NCBI RefSeq assembly: GCF_003369835.1
Contig: NZ_QPMJ01000001.1
Location: 124,001-188,000, forward strand
Source of the DNA: Halorussus rarus
GTDB lineage: Archaea; Halobacteriota; Halobacteria; Halobacteriales; Haladaptataceae
DNA: 64,000 bases
Direction: 5' to 3'
Shown here: piece by piece, positions 42,620 to 50,546 of the stretch
How positions within the stretch are numbered: the first letter of the stretch is position 1
Layout: each line of letters opens with the position of its first letter
Translations under genes and position numbers: made by a program
Notes under the pieces: model-generated
What the model was told of the DNA's origin: nothing
The model's input: only the letters and a program-made list of their open reading frames with translations
Database searches by the model: none

Positions 42620-42687
42620 CTCGATGCAGTCCGACAACTCGGTGCGCCGACCAGAATACTGACCGTCTCGCAGTTCAAAGTCCGGCC

Positions 42688-43608
42688 GTGTCCCTCCTCG
42701 ATTCCCGGCGAGCGCGGTCTGCGGCCGCCCTGACCGCAATCGCTCTCGTAGCGGGCCTCGCGATGCTTGTCGGCGCGCTCCGACGCGGACCCGCCCGCGC
42801 TCGCGACGTGCCGCTCAGCCCCCTTACCGCCGGTCGGCGCGTCGGCGCGGACTACCCCGAGCGCCGGAGCATCGTCGCCGACGGCGACGTCGCCGGCGAG
42901 ATGGACGACATGGACGCGTACGCCGGTCCAGAGTTCGACCCGGAGGCGGTCGCCCCCGCGGTCCGGGACTTCTACGAGCGCACGGCCGACTACCGGCTCA
43001 GCTACGCCGTGCGCTGGCACCGGCCGTTCCGCTTCGGTGCGGCGCTCGCCAGCCGTCTGACCGGCCGCATCGAGCAGTTGAATCTCCCCGGTCCGGACGA
43101 GTCGAGCGGCGCCCCCGGCGCCGATGCCCGGGAACTGGGGAGCCGGTTCGCCCGCGTCGACCCCGAGGTCGACCCCCGGCCCGGCGCGCGGGCCTGGGTC
43201 CGGACGAACGCGGCGGGCGAGGCGGTCTTCGTGGCTATCTACGCCCACCACGAGCGCGACGCGACCCGGTACGTCAACATCGCGGTGCCGCTTCCGGGCG
43301 CGAACCTGAGCACGGTGCTCCGGCCGGTGAATCTCGACGACGGCAGCGGGGGTATCGAACTCACGACGCTCGGCGATTCTACGGACGGCGACGAGGGGTT
43401 GTACCTGGCGACGCCGCTCGGTAACGTCGCGCTCCCGCTCGACCAGCGGTTCCGGGTGTGGCCCGCCGAGGGTGACTTCTCGGATCCCGACTCGCTGGCT
43501 CGGGTGACGGGTGAGAACGCCGCGATCGTCGCCAGCCACGAGATGTGGCTGTTCGGCCGGCAGTTCCTCACGATTCGGTACACCGGCAGCGAGCGGACCC
43601 CGGAATAG
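42688..43608 (+). CDS. Membrane-anchored haloarchaeal protein of unknown function
   Basis: A 306-residue protein with a GTG start. One N-terminal helix (about 10-32, SAAALTAIALVAGLAMLVGAL) may be a signal anchor; the rest appears soluble and beta-rich. Segments include FDPEAVAPAVRDFYERTADYRLSYAV, GEAVFVAIYAHHERDATRYVNIAVPLPGAN and EMWLFGRQFLTIRYTG. The start is placed at 42688 because upstream codons lie in Arg/Cys-rich sequence. No family recognised. It is convergent with the SDR gene. Confidence 0.62.
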   Translation: MSLLDSRRARSAAALTAIALVAGLAMLVGALRRGPARARDVPLSPLTAGRRVGADYPERRSIVADGDVAGEMDDMDAYAGPEFDPEAVAPAVRDFYERTADYRLSYAVRWHRPFRFGAALASRLTGRIEQLNLPGPDESSGAPGADARELGSRFARVDPEVDPRPGARAWVRTNAAGEAVFVAIYAHHERDATRYVNIAVPLPGANLSTVLRPVNLDDGSGGIELTTLGDSTDGDEGLYLATPLGNVALPLDQRFRVWPAEGDFSDPDSLARVTGENAAIVASHEMWLFGRQFLTIRYTGSERTPE

Positions 43609-43657
43609 CGCGAGTCGATGACGAGAAGGCGAAGTCGGGGTAGCTCCCGCGGGTCGG

Positions 43658-44437
43658 TCAAACGTCGGGCGTCTCCATGATGCGGGGGACGCCCGCCGCG
43701 GTGATGGTCTCGCCGACGAGGTACGAGGCGGCGTCGCTGGCGAGGAACTGCGCGATGTCGGCGATCTCCTCGGAGGTGCCGATCCGGCGCTCGACGTCGC
43801 CGCGGTCGATGTTGTCGGCGCTGACGCCCATCTGGCTCTCGACGCCGGGCGTGGCGACGAACCCGGGCGCGATGCAGTTGACGCGGACGTCATCGCTCGC
43901 CCATTCGAACGCCAGCGTCGACGTGAGGTTGATGACGCCGGCCTTGGCCGCGCCGTAGTGGCTCATGTGGGGCGAGCCCTTCTGGCCCGCGACGCTGGCG
44001 AGGTTGATGACCGCGCCGCCGCCGTCCTCTCGCATGCGCTCGCCCGCGACCTGGGTGCAGTGGAAGGTGCCGTGGAGGTTGATGTCCACGATGGTCTCCC
44101 AGCCGTTCTCGCTGATGTCCGCGAACGGCGCCATGAAGCTCGCGCCGGCGTTGTTGACCAGCACGTCGACGCCGCCGAACTCCTCGACGGTCGCGTCGAC
44201 CAGCGCCTCGACCGCGTCGCGGTCGGTCACGTCGCACTCGACGGCGAGCGCCGACCCCTCGCGGTCGCTGTCGGCGATGCCCTCGGCGACCGGTTCGACG
44301 TTCTCCTGCTCGCGCGAGCAGACCACGACGTCGGCGCCGTCGTCGGCGAACCGCTCGGCGATGGTCCGCCCGATGCCGCTCGACGCGCCCGTTACGATGG
44401 CCGTTTGCCCGTCGACGCCGAACTGCTCGGTCGTCAC
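43658..44437 (-). CDS. Short-chain dehydrogenase/reductase (FabG-like)
   Basis: A 259-residue classical SDR with a GTG start. TAIVTGASSGIG is the cofactor-binding motif, VLVNNAGAS the NNAG motif, and the catalytic tetrad is visible as Asn, NLASVAGQ (Ser), YGAAK (Tyr, Lys). APGFVATP and LVGETITAAG follow. The basic residue at CSREQENV suggests NADP(H) or mixed preference. Divergent from the acyl-CoA ligase at 44578 across 140 nt, so likely co-regulated. It probably acts on 3-hydroxy or 3-oxo acyl-CoA. Confidence 0.88.
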   Translation of the reverse strand: MTTEQFGVDGQTAIVTGASSGIGRTIAERFADDGADVVVCSREQENVEPVAEGIADSDREGSALAVECDVTDRDAVEALVDATVEEFGGVDVLVNNAGASFMAPFADISENGWETIVDINLHGTFHCTQVAGERMREDGGGAVINLASVAGQKGSPHMSHYGAAKAGVINLTSTLAFEWASDDVRVNCIAPGFVATPGVESQMGVSADNIDRGDVERRIGTSEEIADIAQFLASDAASYLVGETITAAGVPRIMETPDV

Positions 44438-44477
44438 GCGACTCCCTCCGCGGTCGGTTGCTGCGGAACGATGGTTA

Positions 44478-44577
44478 CCATTGTTAACTACGCCGAAGAA
44501 TACTCGCCCGTCGTTAATAAATGTGGGCGAGGTATTGCAATCGTTATCTTGATTTAGAATGCCAGTCATTACCACTC
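44478..44577. promoter_or_regulatory. Divergent promoter between SDR and acyl-CoA ligase genes
   Basis: The 140-nt gap contains ATGGT-T-ACCAT (5-bp arms, about 44473-44483) followed by TTGTTAAC, a GTTAATAAATG AT-rich core near 44512 and TATTGCAATC near 44535. The ligase ATG follows at 44578. A shared operator is likely, but the regulator is not encoded here. Confidence 0.4.
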
Positions 44578-46143
44578 ATGGACAAGTCCGCGTTCACCGA
44601 GGGCGCACGGTCGGGCAACGTCGCGCGCCTCCACGACGAGACGGCCGAGCGCCACGCCGAGGACCTGGCGCTTGAGATGCGAGGGTCGGAACTCACCCAC
44701 GGAGGGCTCCGGGACCGCTCGGCGCGATTCGCGGGCGGACTGCGCGACCTCGGAGTCGACGTCGGCGACCGGGTGCTGCTGTACCTGCCGAACTGTCCGG
44801 AGTACGTCGTCGCCGCGCTCGGGACACTGAAGGCGGGCGCCGTGGCGTCGCCGATGAACCCCCAGTACAAGGCCCGGGAGATCGGCCACCAGCTCGACGA
44901 CACCGAAGCGTCGGTCGTCGTCACCCACGCCGCGCTCCGGGACCACCTCGCCGAGGCCCTCCGGGAGACCGACCGGAGTCCGGCGGTCGTCACGGTGGGC
45001 CCCTCGGACGACCTCCCCGAAGGCGACGTCGCCTTCGCGACCGTTGACGGTGAAGCAATCACGGTCGACAGAGAGAGCGAGGACGTCGCGCTCCAGCCGT
45101 ACACCAGCGGGACGACCGGCCAGCCCAAGGGCGTGCTGCTCACCCACCGCAACCTCCGTGCCCAGGCGTTCTCGGGGTTCGAACTGGTCGACGTCGACCC
45201 CGGCGAGGACCGGAGCCTCGCGGTCCTGCCGCTGTACCACATCACGGGGTTCGTCCACTCGACGTGGCAGACGCTGGTCCGGGGCGGCGCGGTGTACGTC
45301 CGCAACCCCGCCGAGTGGGACGCCGAGGACGCGATGCGGACCATCGAGGCGGAGGGCATCACGGGGTTCATCGGCGTCGCGGCGATGTACGTCGACCTCG
45401 TCAACCACGAGGCGTTCGGCGAGTACGACCTGTCGAGCCTCCGGGAGACCGGCCAGGGCGGCGCGAAGATGCCCGTCGCGGTCCAGCGGGAGTTCGAGTC
45501 GGTCGCCGGCGTCGACGCCTGGGAGGGGTACGGCCTCACCGAGACCACCGCGGCGACCCACACCGGCGCGGGGACGACCTTCGGCCACCGACTGGGGACC
45601 ATCGGCCAACCGCTGCGGATGACCGACGCCAAGGTCGTCGACGAGTCGGGCGCGGAGGTCCCGCCGGGTGAGGAGGGCGAACTCCTGGTCCGGGGCCCGC
45701 AGGTGATGAAGGGGTACCACGATCTGCCCGAGGCGAACGACGCGGCGTTCACCGAGGCGGGATACTTCCGGACCGGCGACGTCGCGCGGCGCGACCCGGA
45801 CAACTACTACGAGATCATCGACCGGAAGAAGCACATGATCAACACCGCGGGGTACAACGTCTACCCGAGCGAGGTCGAGGAACTGCTCTTCGAGCACGAG
45901 GGGGTCGCCGACGCCGCGGTGGTCGGGGTCCCCGACGACCGCCGGGGCGAGACAGTGAAGGCGTTCATCGTGCCTGCTCCGGACGCCGAGGTGACGCCCG
46001 AGGAGCTCAAACAGTTCTGCCTCGACAACCTCGCGGAGTACAAGCACCCCCGAGAGGTCGAGTTCGTCGAGGAACTCCCCCGGACCGCGAGCGGGAAGGT
46101 CCAGAAGTTCAAGCTGGTCGAGGGCGAGGAGGACGAGAGCTGA
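44578..46143 (+). CDS. Long-chain-type acyl-CoA synthetase (AMP-forming ligase)
   Basis: A 521-residue class I adenylate-forming enzyme. A3 motif YTSGTTGQPKGVLLTHRN, A5 EGYGLTETTAATH, A7/A8 YFRTGDVARRDPDNYYEIIDRKKHMI and A10 PRTASGKVQKF are all intact. It makes CoA esters from a carboxylic acid, ATP and CoA. The stop lies 2 nt from the HAD gene start, so both are one transcript. With the ACAD10/11-like dehydrogenase and the APH kinase next door it is the obvious activating enzyme. The substrate is unknown. Confidence 0.9.
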   Translation: MDKSAFTEGARSGNVARLHDETAERHAEDLALEMRGSELTHGGLRDRSARFAGGLRDLGVDVGDRVLLYLPNCPEYVVAALGTLKAGAVASPMNPQYKAREIGHQLDDTEASVVVTHAALRDHLAEALRETDRSPAVVTVGPSDDLPEGDVAFATVDGEAITVDRESEDVALQPYTSGTTGQPKGVLLTHRNLRAQAFSGFELVDVDPGEDRSLAVLPLYHITGFVHSTWQTLVRGGAVYVRNPAEWDAEDAMRTIEAEGITGFIGVAAMYVDLVNHEAFGEYDLSSLRETGQGGAKMPVAVQREFESVAGVDAWEGYGLTETTAATHTGAGTTFGHRLGTIGQPLRMTDAKVVDESGAEVPPGEEGELLVRGPQVMKGYHDLPEANDAAFTEAGYFRTGDVARRDPDNYYEIIDRKKHMINTAGYNVYPSEVEELLFEHEGVADAAVVGVPDDRRGETVKAFIVPAPDAEVTPEELKQFCLDNLAEYKHPREVEFVEELPRTASGKVQKFKLVEGEEDES

Positions 46144-46145
46144 CC

Positions 46146-46910
46146 GTGCCGGGCGGCGAACCCGAATCCGACTACCGGGCGGTGTTCTGGGACATCGGCG
46201 GCGTCGTCCTCGACCCGGACTCGGTCCGCGAGGCCCACGAGGCGTTCGTCCGGCGCGTGGTCGCGGAGCACGCGTCCGATACGTCGGTCGGGGAGGAGAT
46301 CGAGACGGCCGACGCCATCGAGACGTGGCGGACCGCGGTCGGCGAGTACTTCCGGGCGCGCGACGGGACGGAGTTCCGATCGGCCCGGCGCGGCTACCAC
46401 CGGGCGGTCGCCGAAGTCGTCGGCGAGGAGATTCCCGAGGACGAGTGGCGGCCCCTCTTCGAGGCGGCGACTGCGGGGACGCTCCGCCCCGAACCCGACG
46501 CGGCCGAGACCGTCGAGCGGCTCGCCGAGACCGACCTCCACGTCGGCGTCGTCAGCGACGTCGACACCGAGGAGGGCCTGCGCATCCTGGAAGAGTTCGG
46601 CGTGCGGGACCGGTTCGACTCGATAACCACCTCCGAGATGGTCGGTCGGACCAAGCCCGACCGCCGGATGTTCGAGACTGCCTTGGAGGAGGCCGGACTG
46701 TCACCCGACGCCGCCCCGGAGTCGGTCATGATCGGCGACCGGTACGACCACGACATGGCCGGCGCGAAGGAGTTGGGACTGACGACCGTCGCGTACGGCG
46801 CCGAAGACGGGCCTGCGGTCGATTACGAGGTCGAGAATCTGCGAGAGGTGCTGGCCGTCGTCGGCGTAGCTGACCGGGACGATTCTACCGTCGAGAATCG
46901 AGAGAATTGA
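46146..46910 (+). CDS. HAD-superfamily protein, ACAD10 N-domain-like
   Basis: A 254-residue HAD hydrolase with a GTG start 2 nt behind the ligase. Motif I is VFWDIGGVVLD (Asp near 16), motif II VVSDVDT, motif III GRTKPDRRMFE and motif IV MIGDRYDHDM. The D-x-G-G-V-V form of motif I, without the second Asp, is also seen in the HAD domain of ACAD10 and in soluble epoxide hydrolase relatives. The 3' end faces the ACAD gene with only 3 nt between. Whether it hydrolyses a phosphate or is structural is unknown. Confidence 0.85.
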   Translation: MPGGEPESDYRAVFWDIGGVVLDPDSVREAHEAFVRRVVAEHASDTSVGEEIETADAIETWRTAVGEYFRARDGTEFRSARRGYHRAVAEVVGEEIPEDEWRPLFEAATAGTLRPEPDAAETVERLAETDLHVGVVSDVDTEEGLRILEEFGVRDRFDSITTSEMVGRTKPDRRMFETALEEAGLSPDAAPESVMIGDRYDHDMAGAKELGLTTVAYGAEDGPAVDYEVENLREVLAVVGVADRDDSTVENREN

Positions 46911-46913
46911 GAC

Positions 46914-48131
46914 CTACCCGTCGTCGAACCGGAGCAGGTGCTCGACCTCGCTCCGGTCGGTGTCCTCGAAGGCGTTGCGCGCGATGACGCGCTTGTGGAC
47001 CTCGTCGGCGCCGTCGATGATGCGGAACTGCCGGACGTTCTCGTAGAAGTCCGCCAGCGGCAGGTCCTTCCCGATGCCGTTGCCGCCGCAGATCTGGACC
47101 GCGGTGTCGATGGCGTTCTGCGCGACGTTCGCGGCGAACGTCTTGCTCATCGCCACCTCGATGCGGGCCTCCTCGCCGGCGGCGATCTGGCGGGCGGCGT
47201 GCCGGACCATCGTCCGGACCGCGTGGAGCCGGGTCTCGGCCTCGGCGACCTCGAACCGGAGCGCCTGCTTGTCCGACAGCGTCCCGTCGAACGCCCGGCG
47301 CTCCTCGGCGTAGGCCTTCGCCACGTCGAGCGCGCGCTCGGCCATCCCGGAGAAGCGCATGCAGTGGGTCAGGCGGGCCGGGCCGAGGCGCCGCTGGGCG
47401 ATGGCGAACCCGGCGTTCTCCTCGCCGAGCAGGTTCTCCTCGGGCACCCGGACGTTCTCGTACCTGATCTCGGCGTGGCTCCCGCCGGTGAGGCCGCCGC
47501 CGAGGTGCGGGATGTCGCGCTGGATCTCGACGCCGGGGGTGTCGGCGGGCACGAGAAAGATCGAACAGCCCTGGTAGGGGTGGGCGTCCTGGTCGGTCCG
47601 GGCCATCACCAGCAGCACGTCGGCCTCGCTGCCCTGCGTGGTCCACCACTTGTGGCCGTCGATGACCCACTCGTCACCGTCCTTCTCCGCGGTCGTCCGG
47701 ATCATCTTCGGGTCCGACCCCGCGCCGGGCATCGGCTCGGTCATCGAGAACCCCGACCGGACCTCGCCCTCGACCAGCGGGCGGAGCCACTCGTCCTTCT
47801 GCTCGTCGGTGCCGACTATCTCGAGCGTGTGCATGTTGCCCTCGTCGGGCGCGTCGACGCGGATGGCCGCGGGCCCGAGCAGGCTCCGGCCGGCTTCCTC
47901 GAAGACGGGCAGGACCTCGCGGAAGTCCATCCCCATCCCGCCGTACTCCTCGGGTATCTGGGGCGCGTACACGTCGCGCTCTCTCGCTGCCTCGCGGAGG
48001 TCCGCCAGGACCTCCGACGGGACCGGTCCTGCGCCGAGGTACTCGCGCTCGACGGGCACCACCTCCTCGCGGACGAAGGTCCGGGCGCGCTCGGCGACCT
48101 CCTGGCCGCTCGCCGGGTCGTCGTACTCCAT
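46914..48131 (-). CDS. ACAD10/ACAD11-like acyl-CoA dehydrogenase
   Basis: A 405-residue flavoprotein of the acyl-CoA dehydrogenase fold. FSMTEPMPGAGSDP binds FAD and substrate, then GHKWWTTQGSEADVLLVMA, and RRLGPARLTHCMRFSGMAE (about 248-266), a block typical of the ACAD10/11 branch. ICGGNGIGKDLP and DGADEVHKRVIAR complete the C-terminal domain. In mammals this branch works with a fused APH kinase to remove a 4-phospho group from 4-phosphoryl acyl-CoA. GCTTTTACATCG (minus strand, about 48157-48168) gives a leaderless mRNA. Divergent from the APH gene. Confidence 0.87.
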   Translation of the reverse strand: MEYDDPASGQEVAERARTFVREEVVPVEREYLGAGPVPSEVLADLREAARERDVYAPQIPEEYGGMGMDFREVLPVFEEAGRSLLGPAAIRVDAPDEGNMHTLEIVGTDEQKDEWLRPLVEGEVRSGFSMTEPMPGAGSDPKMIRTTAEKDGDEWVIDGHKWWTTQGSEADVLLVMARTDQDAHPYQGCSIFLVPADTPGVEIQRDIPHLGGGLTGGSHAEIRYENVRVPEENLLGEENAGFAIAQRRLGPARLTHCMRFSGMAERALDVAKAYAEERRAFDGTLSDKQALRFEVAEAETRLHAVRTMVRHAARQIAAGEEARIEVAMSKTFAANVAQNAIDTAVQICGGNGIGKDLPLADFYENVRQFRIIDGADEVHKRVIARNAFEDTDRSEVEHLLRFDDG

Positions 48132-48297
48132 ACCTGCTACCTCTTCGCAACGATGTAAAAGCATTTCCCCGATTCCGTTACCCTCGTAAGTTCTATACCG
48201 GAGTTGTCCGTACAATCGACGCGAACGACCGGGCCGAGCGAACGCCCGCGCGGCGGGCCGCCGGCCCAGCAACCGCACGACGCGGTGGGACGAACCT

Positions 48298-49410
48298 ATG
48301 ACAGGAAGCGACGACGCCACGACCGAAGCCGGACGCGACGCGGCCGCCGACGAGAGTGACTACTTCGAGCGACTCGTCGACCGCGACGCGCTCCGGGAGT
48401 ACCTGACCGACCGACTCGGCGACGCCGGGGAGTTCGCCGTCAGCCACCACGGCGAGGGCCACTCCAACGAGACGCTGTTCGTGACGTGGGGCGACCGGGA
48501 ACTGGTCGTCCGACGGCCGCCGCCGGGCGAGACCGCCGACACCGCCCACGACGTGCTCCGGGAGTACCGCGTGATGGACGCGCTCCAGGACACCGACGTC
48601 CCGGTGCCGACGACCGTGCTGGCCTGCGAGAACCACGACGTCCTCGGCAGTGACTTCTACGTGATGGACCGGGTCGCGGGCGACGTGCTCCGGGACGCCG
48701 AGCCCGACCGCTTCGGGACGGCCGGAGCCCGACAGCGCGTCGGCGAGGAGCTGGTCGACACCCTCGCAGCCGTCCACGGGGTCGATTACGAGGACGTCGG
48801 TCTGGGCGAGTTCGGCCACCCGCCGGGCTACACCGAGCGCCAGGTCGAGCGCTGGACCAAGCAGCTCGAGTGGGCGTTCGAGCGCACCGCCGACGAGCGC
48901 ACGGTGCCGGAACTCCGGAAGGTCGGCGACTGGCTCGCCGAGCACTGCCCGACCGACCACGAGCACGCGCTGGTCCACGGCGACTACAAGCTCGACAACG
49001 TCATGTTCGCGCCGGGGACGCCCCCGGAGCTGGCCGCGGTGTTCGACTGGGAGATGGCGACGCTGGGCGATCCGCTGGCCGACCTGGGCTGGATGCTGTC
49101 GTACTGGCGCGACCCCGGCGACCCCGACCCCGCCTCGCCCGAGCTCGAAGCGACGTTCATGGAGGCGGAGGGCTACCCGACTCGGCGGGAACTGGTCGAC
49201 CGGTACGAGGCGGCCACCGGTATCGAGTACGAGCGCGACCGGTTCTACCGCTCGCTGGCGGTGTACAAGCTGGCCGCGCTCGGCGAGATGTTCTACCGGC
49301 GCTACCTCGAGGGCAACAGCGACGACCCGATGTACCCGGTGATGGAGCACCGGGTGCCCGACCTGGCCGCGCGCGCGAAGCGCATCATCGACGGCGACGA
49401 ACCGCTGTGA
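48298..49410 (+). CDS. APH-family phosphotransferase (ACAD10/11 kinase-domain-like)
   Basis: A 370-residue kinase-fold protein. An acidic N-tail precedes the nucleotide lobe (GEGHSNETLFVTWGDRELVVRRPP). The catalytic Brenner-type motif is ALVHGDYKLDN (about 224-234; Asp 229 general base, Asn 234), and the metal-binding Asp is in VFDWEMATLGDPLADLGW (Asp 250). The HGDYKLDN, WEMATLGDP and RRPP blocks are typical of ACAD10/11 kinase domains rather than antibiotic kinases. Divergent from the ACAD gene and followed by an SDR. Confidence 0.86.
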   Translation: MTGSDDATTEAGRDAAADESDYFERLVDRDALREYLTDRLGDAGEFAVSHHGEGHSNETLFVTWGDRELVVRRPPPGETADTAHDVLREYRVMDALQDTDVPVPTTVLACENHDVLGSDFYVMDRVAGDVLRDAEPDRFGTAGARQRVGEELVDTLAAVHGVDYEDVGLGEFGHPPGYTERQVERWTKQLEWAFERTADERTVPELRKVGDWLAEHCPTDHEHALVHGDYKLDNVMFAPGTPPELAAVFDWEMATLGDPLADLGWMLSYWRDPGDPDPASPELEATFMEAEGYPTRRELVDRYEAATGIEYERDRFYRSLAVYKLAALGEMFYRRYLEGNSDDPMYPVMEHRVPDLAARAKRIIDGDEPL

Positions 49411-49498
49411 GACGTCTTTAAATAACGATTCACTATCAGCACCGCCAGCGGCGACCCGACCGGGGCGTTTTCGTTCTCGAAAGCCCCCGCCCGGTCGC

Positions 49499-49563
49499 GG
49501 TCGCTCAGCGACATATCCTCGGTTCGCCTTGGGCTCACCTCGGATAGGGGTCGCTGAGACGAC
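49499..49563. repeat. Long imperfect inverted repeat between APH and SDR genes
   Basis: ggtcgctcagcgacatatcc at 49499-49518 pairs with the complement of cggataggggtcgctgagac and gacc (49541-49564) over about 16 of 20 positions, leaving a loop of about 20 nt. It lies in the 279-nt gap that also holds a TTTAAATAACG TATA-like element at about 49417. It could be a terminator-like or small RNA structure. Confidence 0.4.
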
Positions 49564-49689
49564 CAGGCGTTGCGCGACCGGGCGGCCCCTTTCAGTCCCA
49601 CCCTCGGTTGTCTGTGTAGCCTGCCAACACTCCCTCGAACACCCCCGCGCGACCCAATCGTTTTGCCGCCGTGCGCCGACACTCGACCC

Positions 49690-50460
49690 ATGACAGACCT
49701 CGACGCCTTCGACCTCTCCGGCACCGTCGCCGTGGTCACCGGCGGCACCCGCGGCATCGGCCGCGCCGTCGCTCGCGGGTTCGCCGACGCCGGGGCCGAC
49801 GTGGTCCCCACGTCCCGAACCGAGGAGACGGTCGAGGACGCCGTCGCGGACGTGCGCGACCGCGGGGCGTCGTCGCTGGTCGCGCCGACCGACGTGACCG
49901 ACGAGGCCGCGGTCCGGGACCTGTTCGACCGGGTCGACGACGAACTCGGCGGGGTCGACGCGGTGGTGAACAACGCGGGCATCAACCCCGACGCCGCGCT
50001 CGGCCCGCCCGAGGACGTCGACAGCGAGGCGTTCGAGTTCACGACCGACGTGAACCTCGGCGGCGCGTTCCACTGCGCGCGGGCCGCGGCCGAGTCCCTC
50101 GCGGAGCGCGGCGGGACCGTCGTCAACGTCGCCAGCGTCGGCGGTCTGGTGGGCCTGCCGCGCCAGCACCCCTACGTCGCCTCGAAGCACGGGCTGGTCG
50201 GCCTCACCAAGAGCATGGCGCTCGACTGGGCGCCCGACGTCCGGGTCAACGCCCTTGCGCCGGGGTACGTCCGGACCGACCTCACCGAGGAACTGCAGGA
50301 GAACGAGCGCCTCCGGAAGTCCATCGTCGACCGGACCCCGCTGGCCCGGTTCGCCGACCCCGAGGAGATAGCCGGCCCCGCGGTCTTCCTGGCCAGCGAC
50401 GCCGCCTCGTACGTCACCGGCGAGTGTCTCGCGGTCGACGGCGGGTGGACGGCGCGTTGA
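49690..50460 (+). CDS. Short-chain dehydrogenase/reductase (FabG-like)
   Basis: A 256-residue classical SDR. TVAVVTGGTRGIG is the coenzyme motif, VVNNAGINPD the NNAG motif and NVASVGGLVGLPRQHPYVASKHGLVG holds Ser, Tyr and Lys of the active site. C-terminal ALAPGYVRTDLTEEL and YVTGECLAVDGG are intact. It begins 279 nt after the APH gene and is probably expressed separately. A role on a 3-hydroxyacyl-CoA formed after the ACAD step is reasonable but inferred. Confidence 0.88.
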   Translation: MTDLDAFDLSGTVAVVTGGTRGIGRAVARGFADAGADVVPTSRTEETVEDAVADVRDRGASSLVAPTDVTDEAAVRDLFDRVDDELGGVDAVVNNAGINPDAALGPPEDVDSEAFEFTTDVNLGGAFHCARAAAESLAERGGTVVNVASVGGLVGLPRQHPYVASKHGLVGLTKSMALDWAPDVRVNALAPGYVRTDLTEELQENERLRKSIVDRTPLARFADPEEIAGPAVFLASDAASYVTGECLAVDGGWTAR

Positions 50461-50546
50461 ACCGGGTTCCGCCGGGACACGCCCCGAGAACGACCGGCGA
50501 CGGGGAATCAAAATCGTCATGACCGCCCGGTCTCTTGGAGTGGGTA

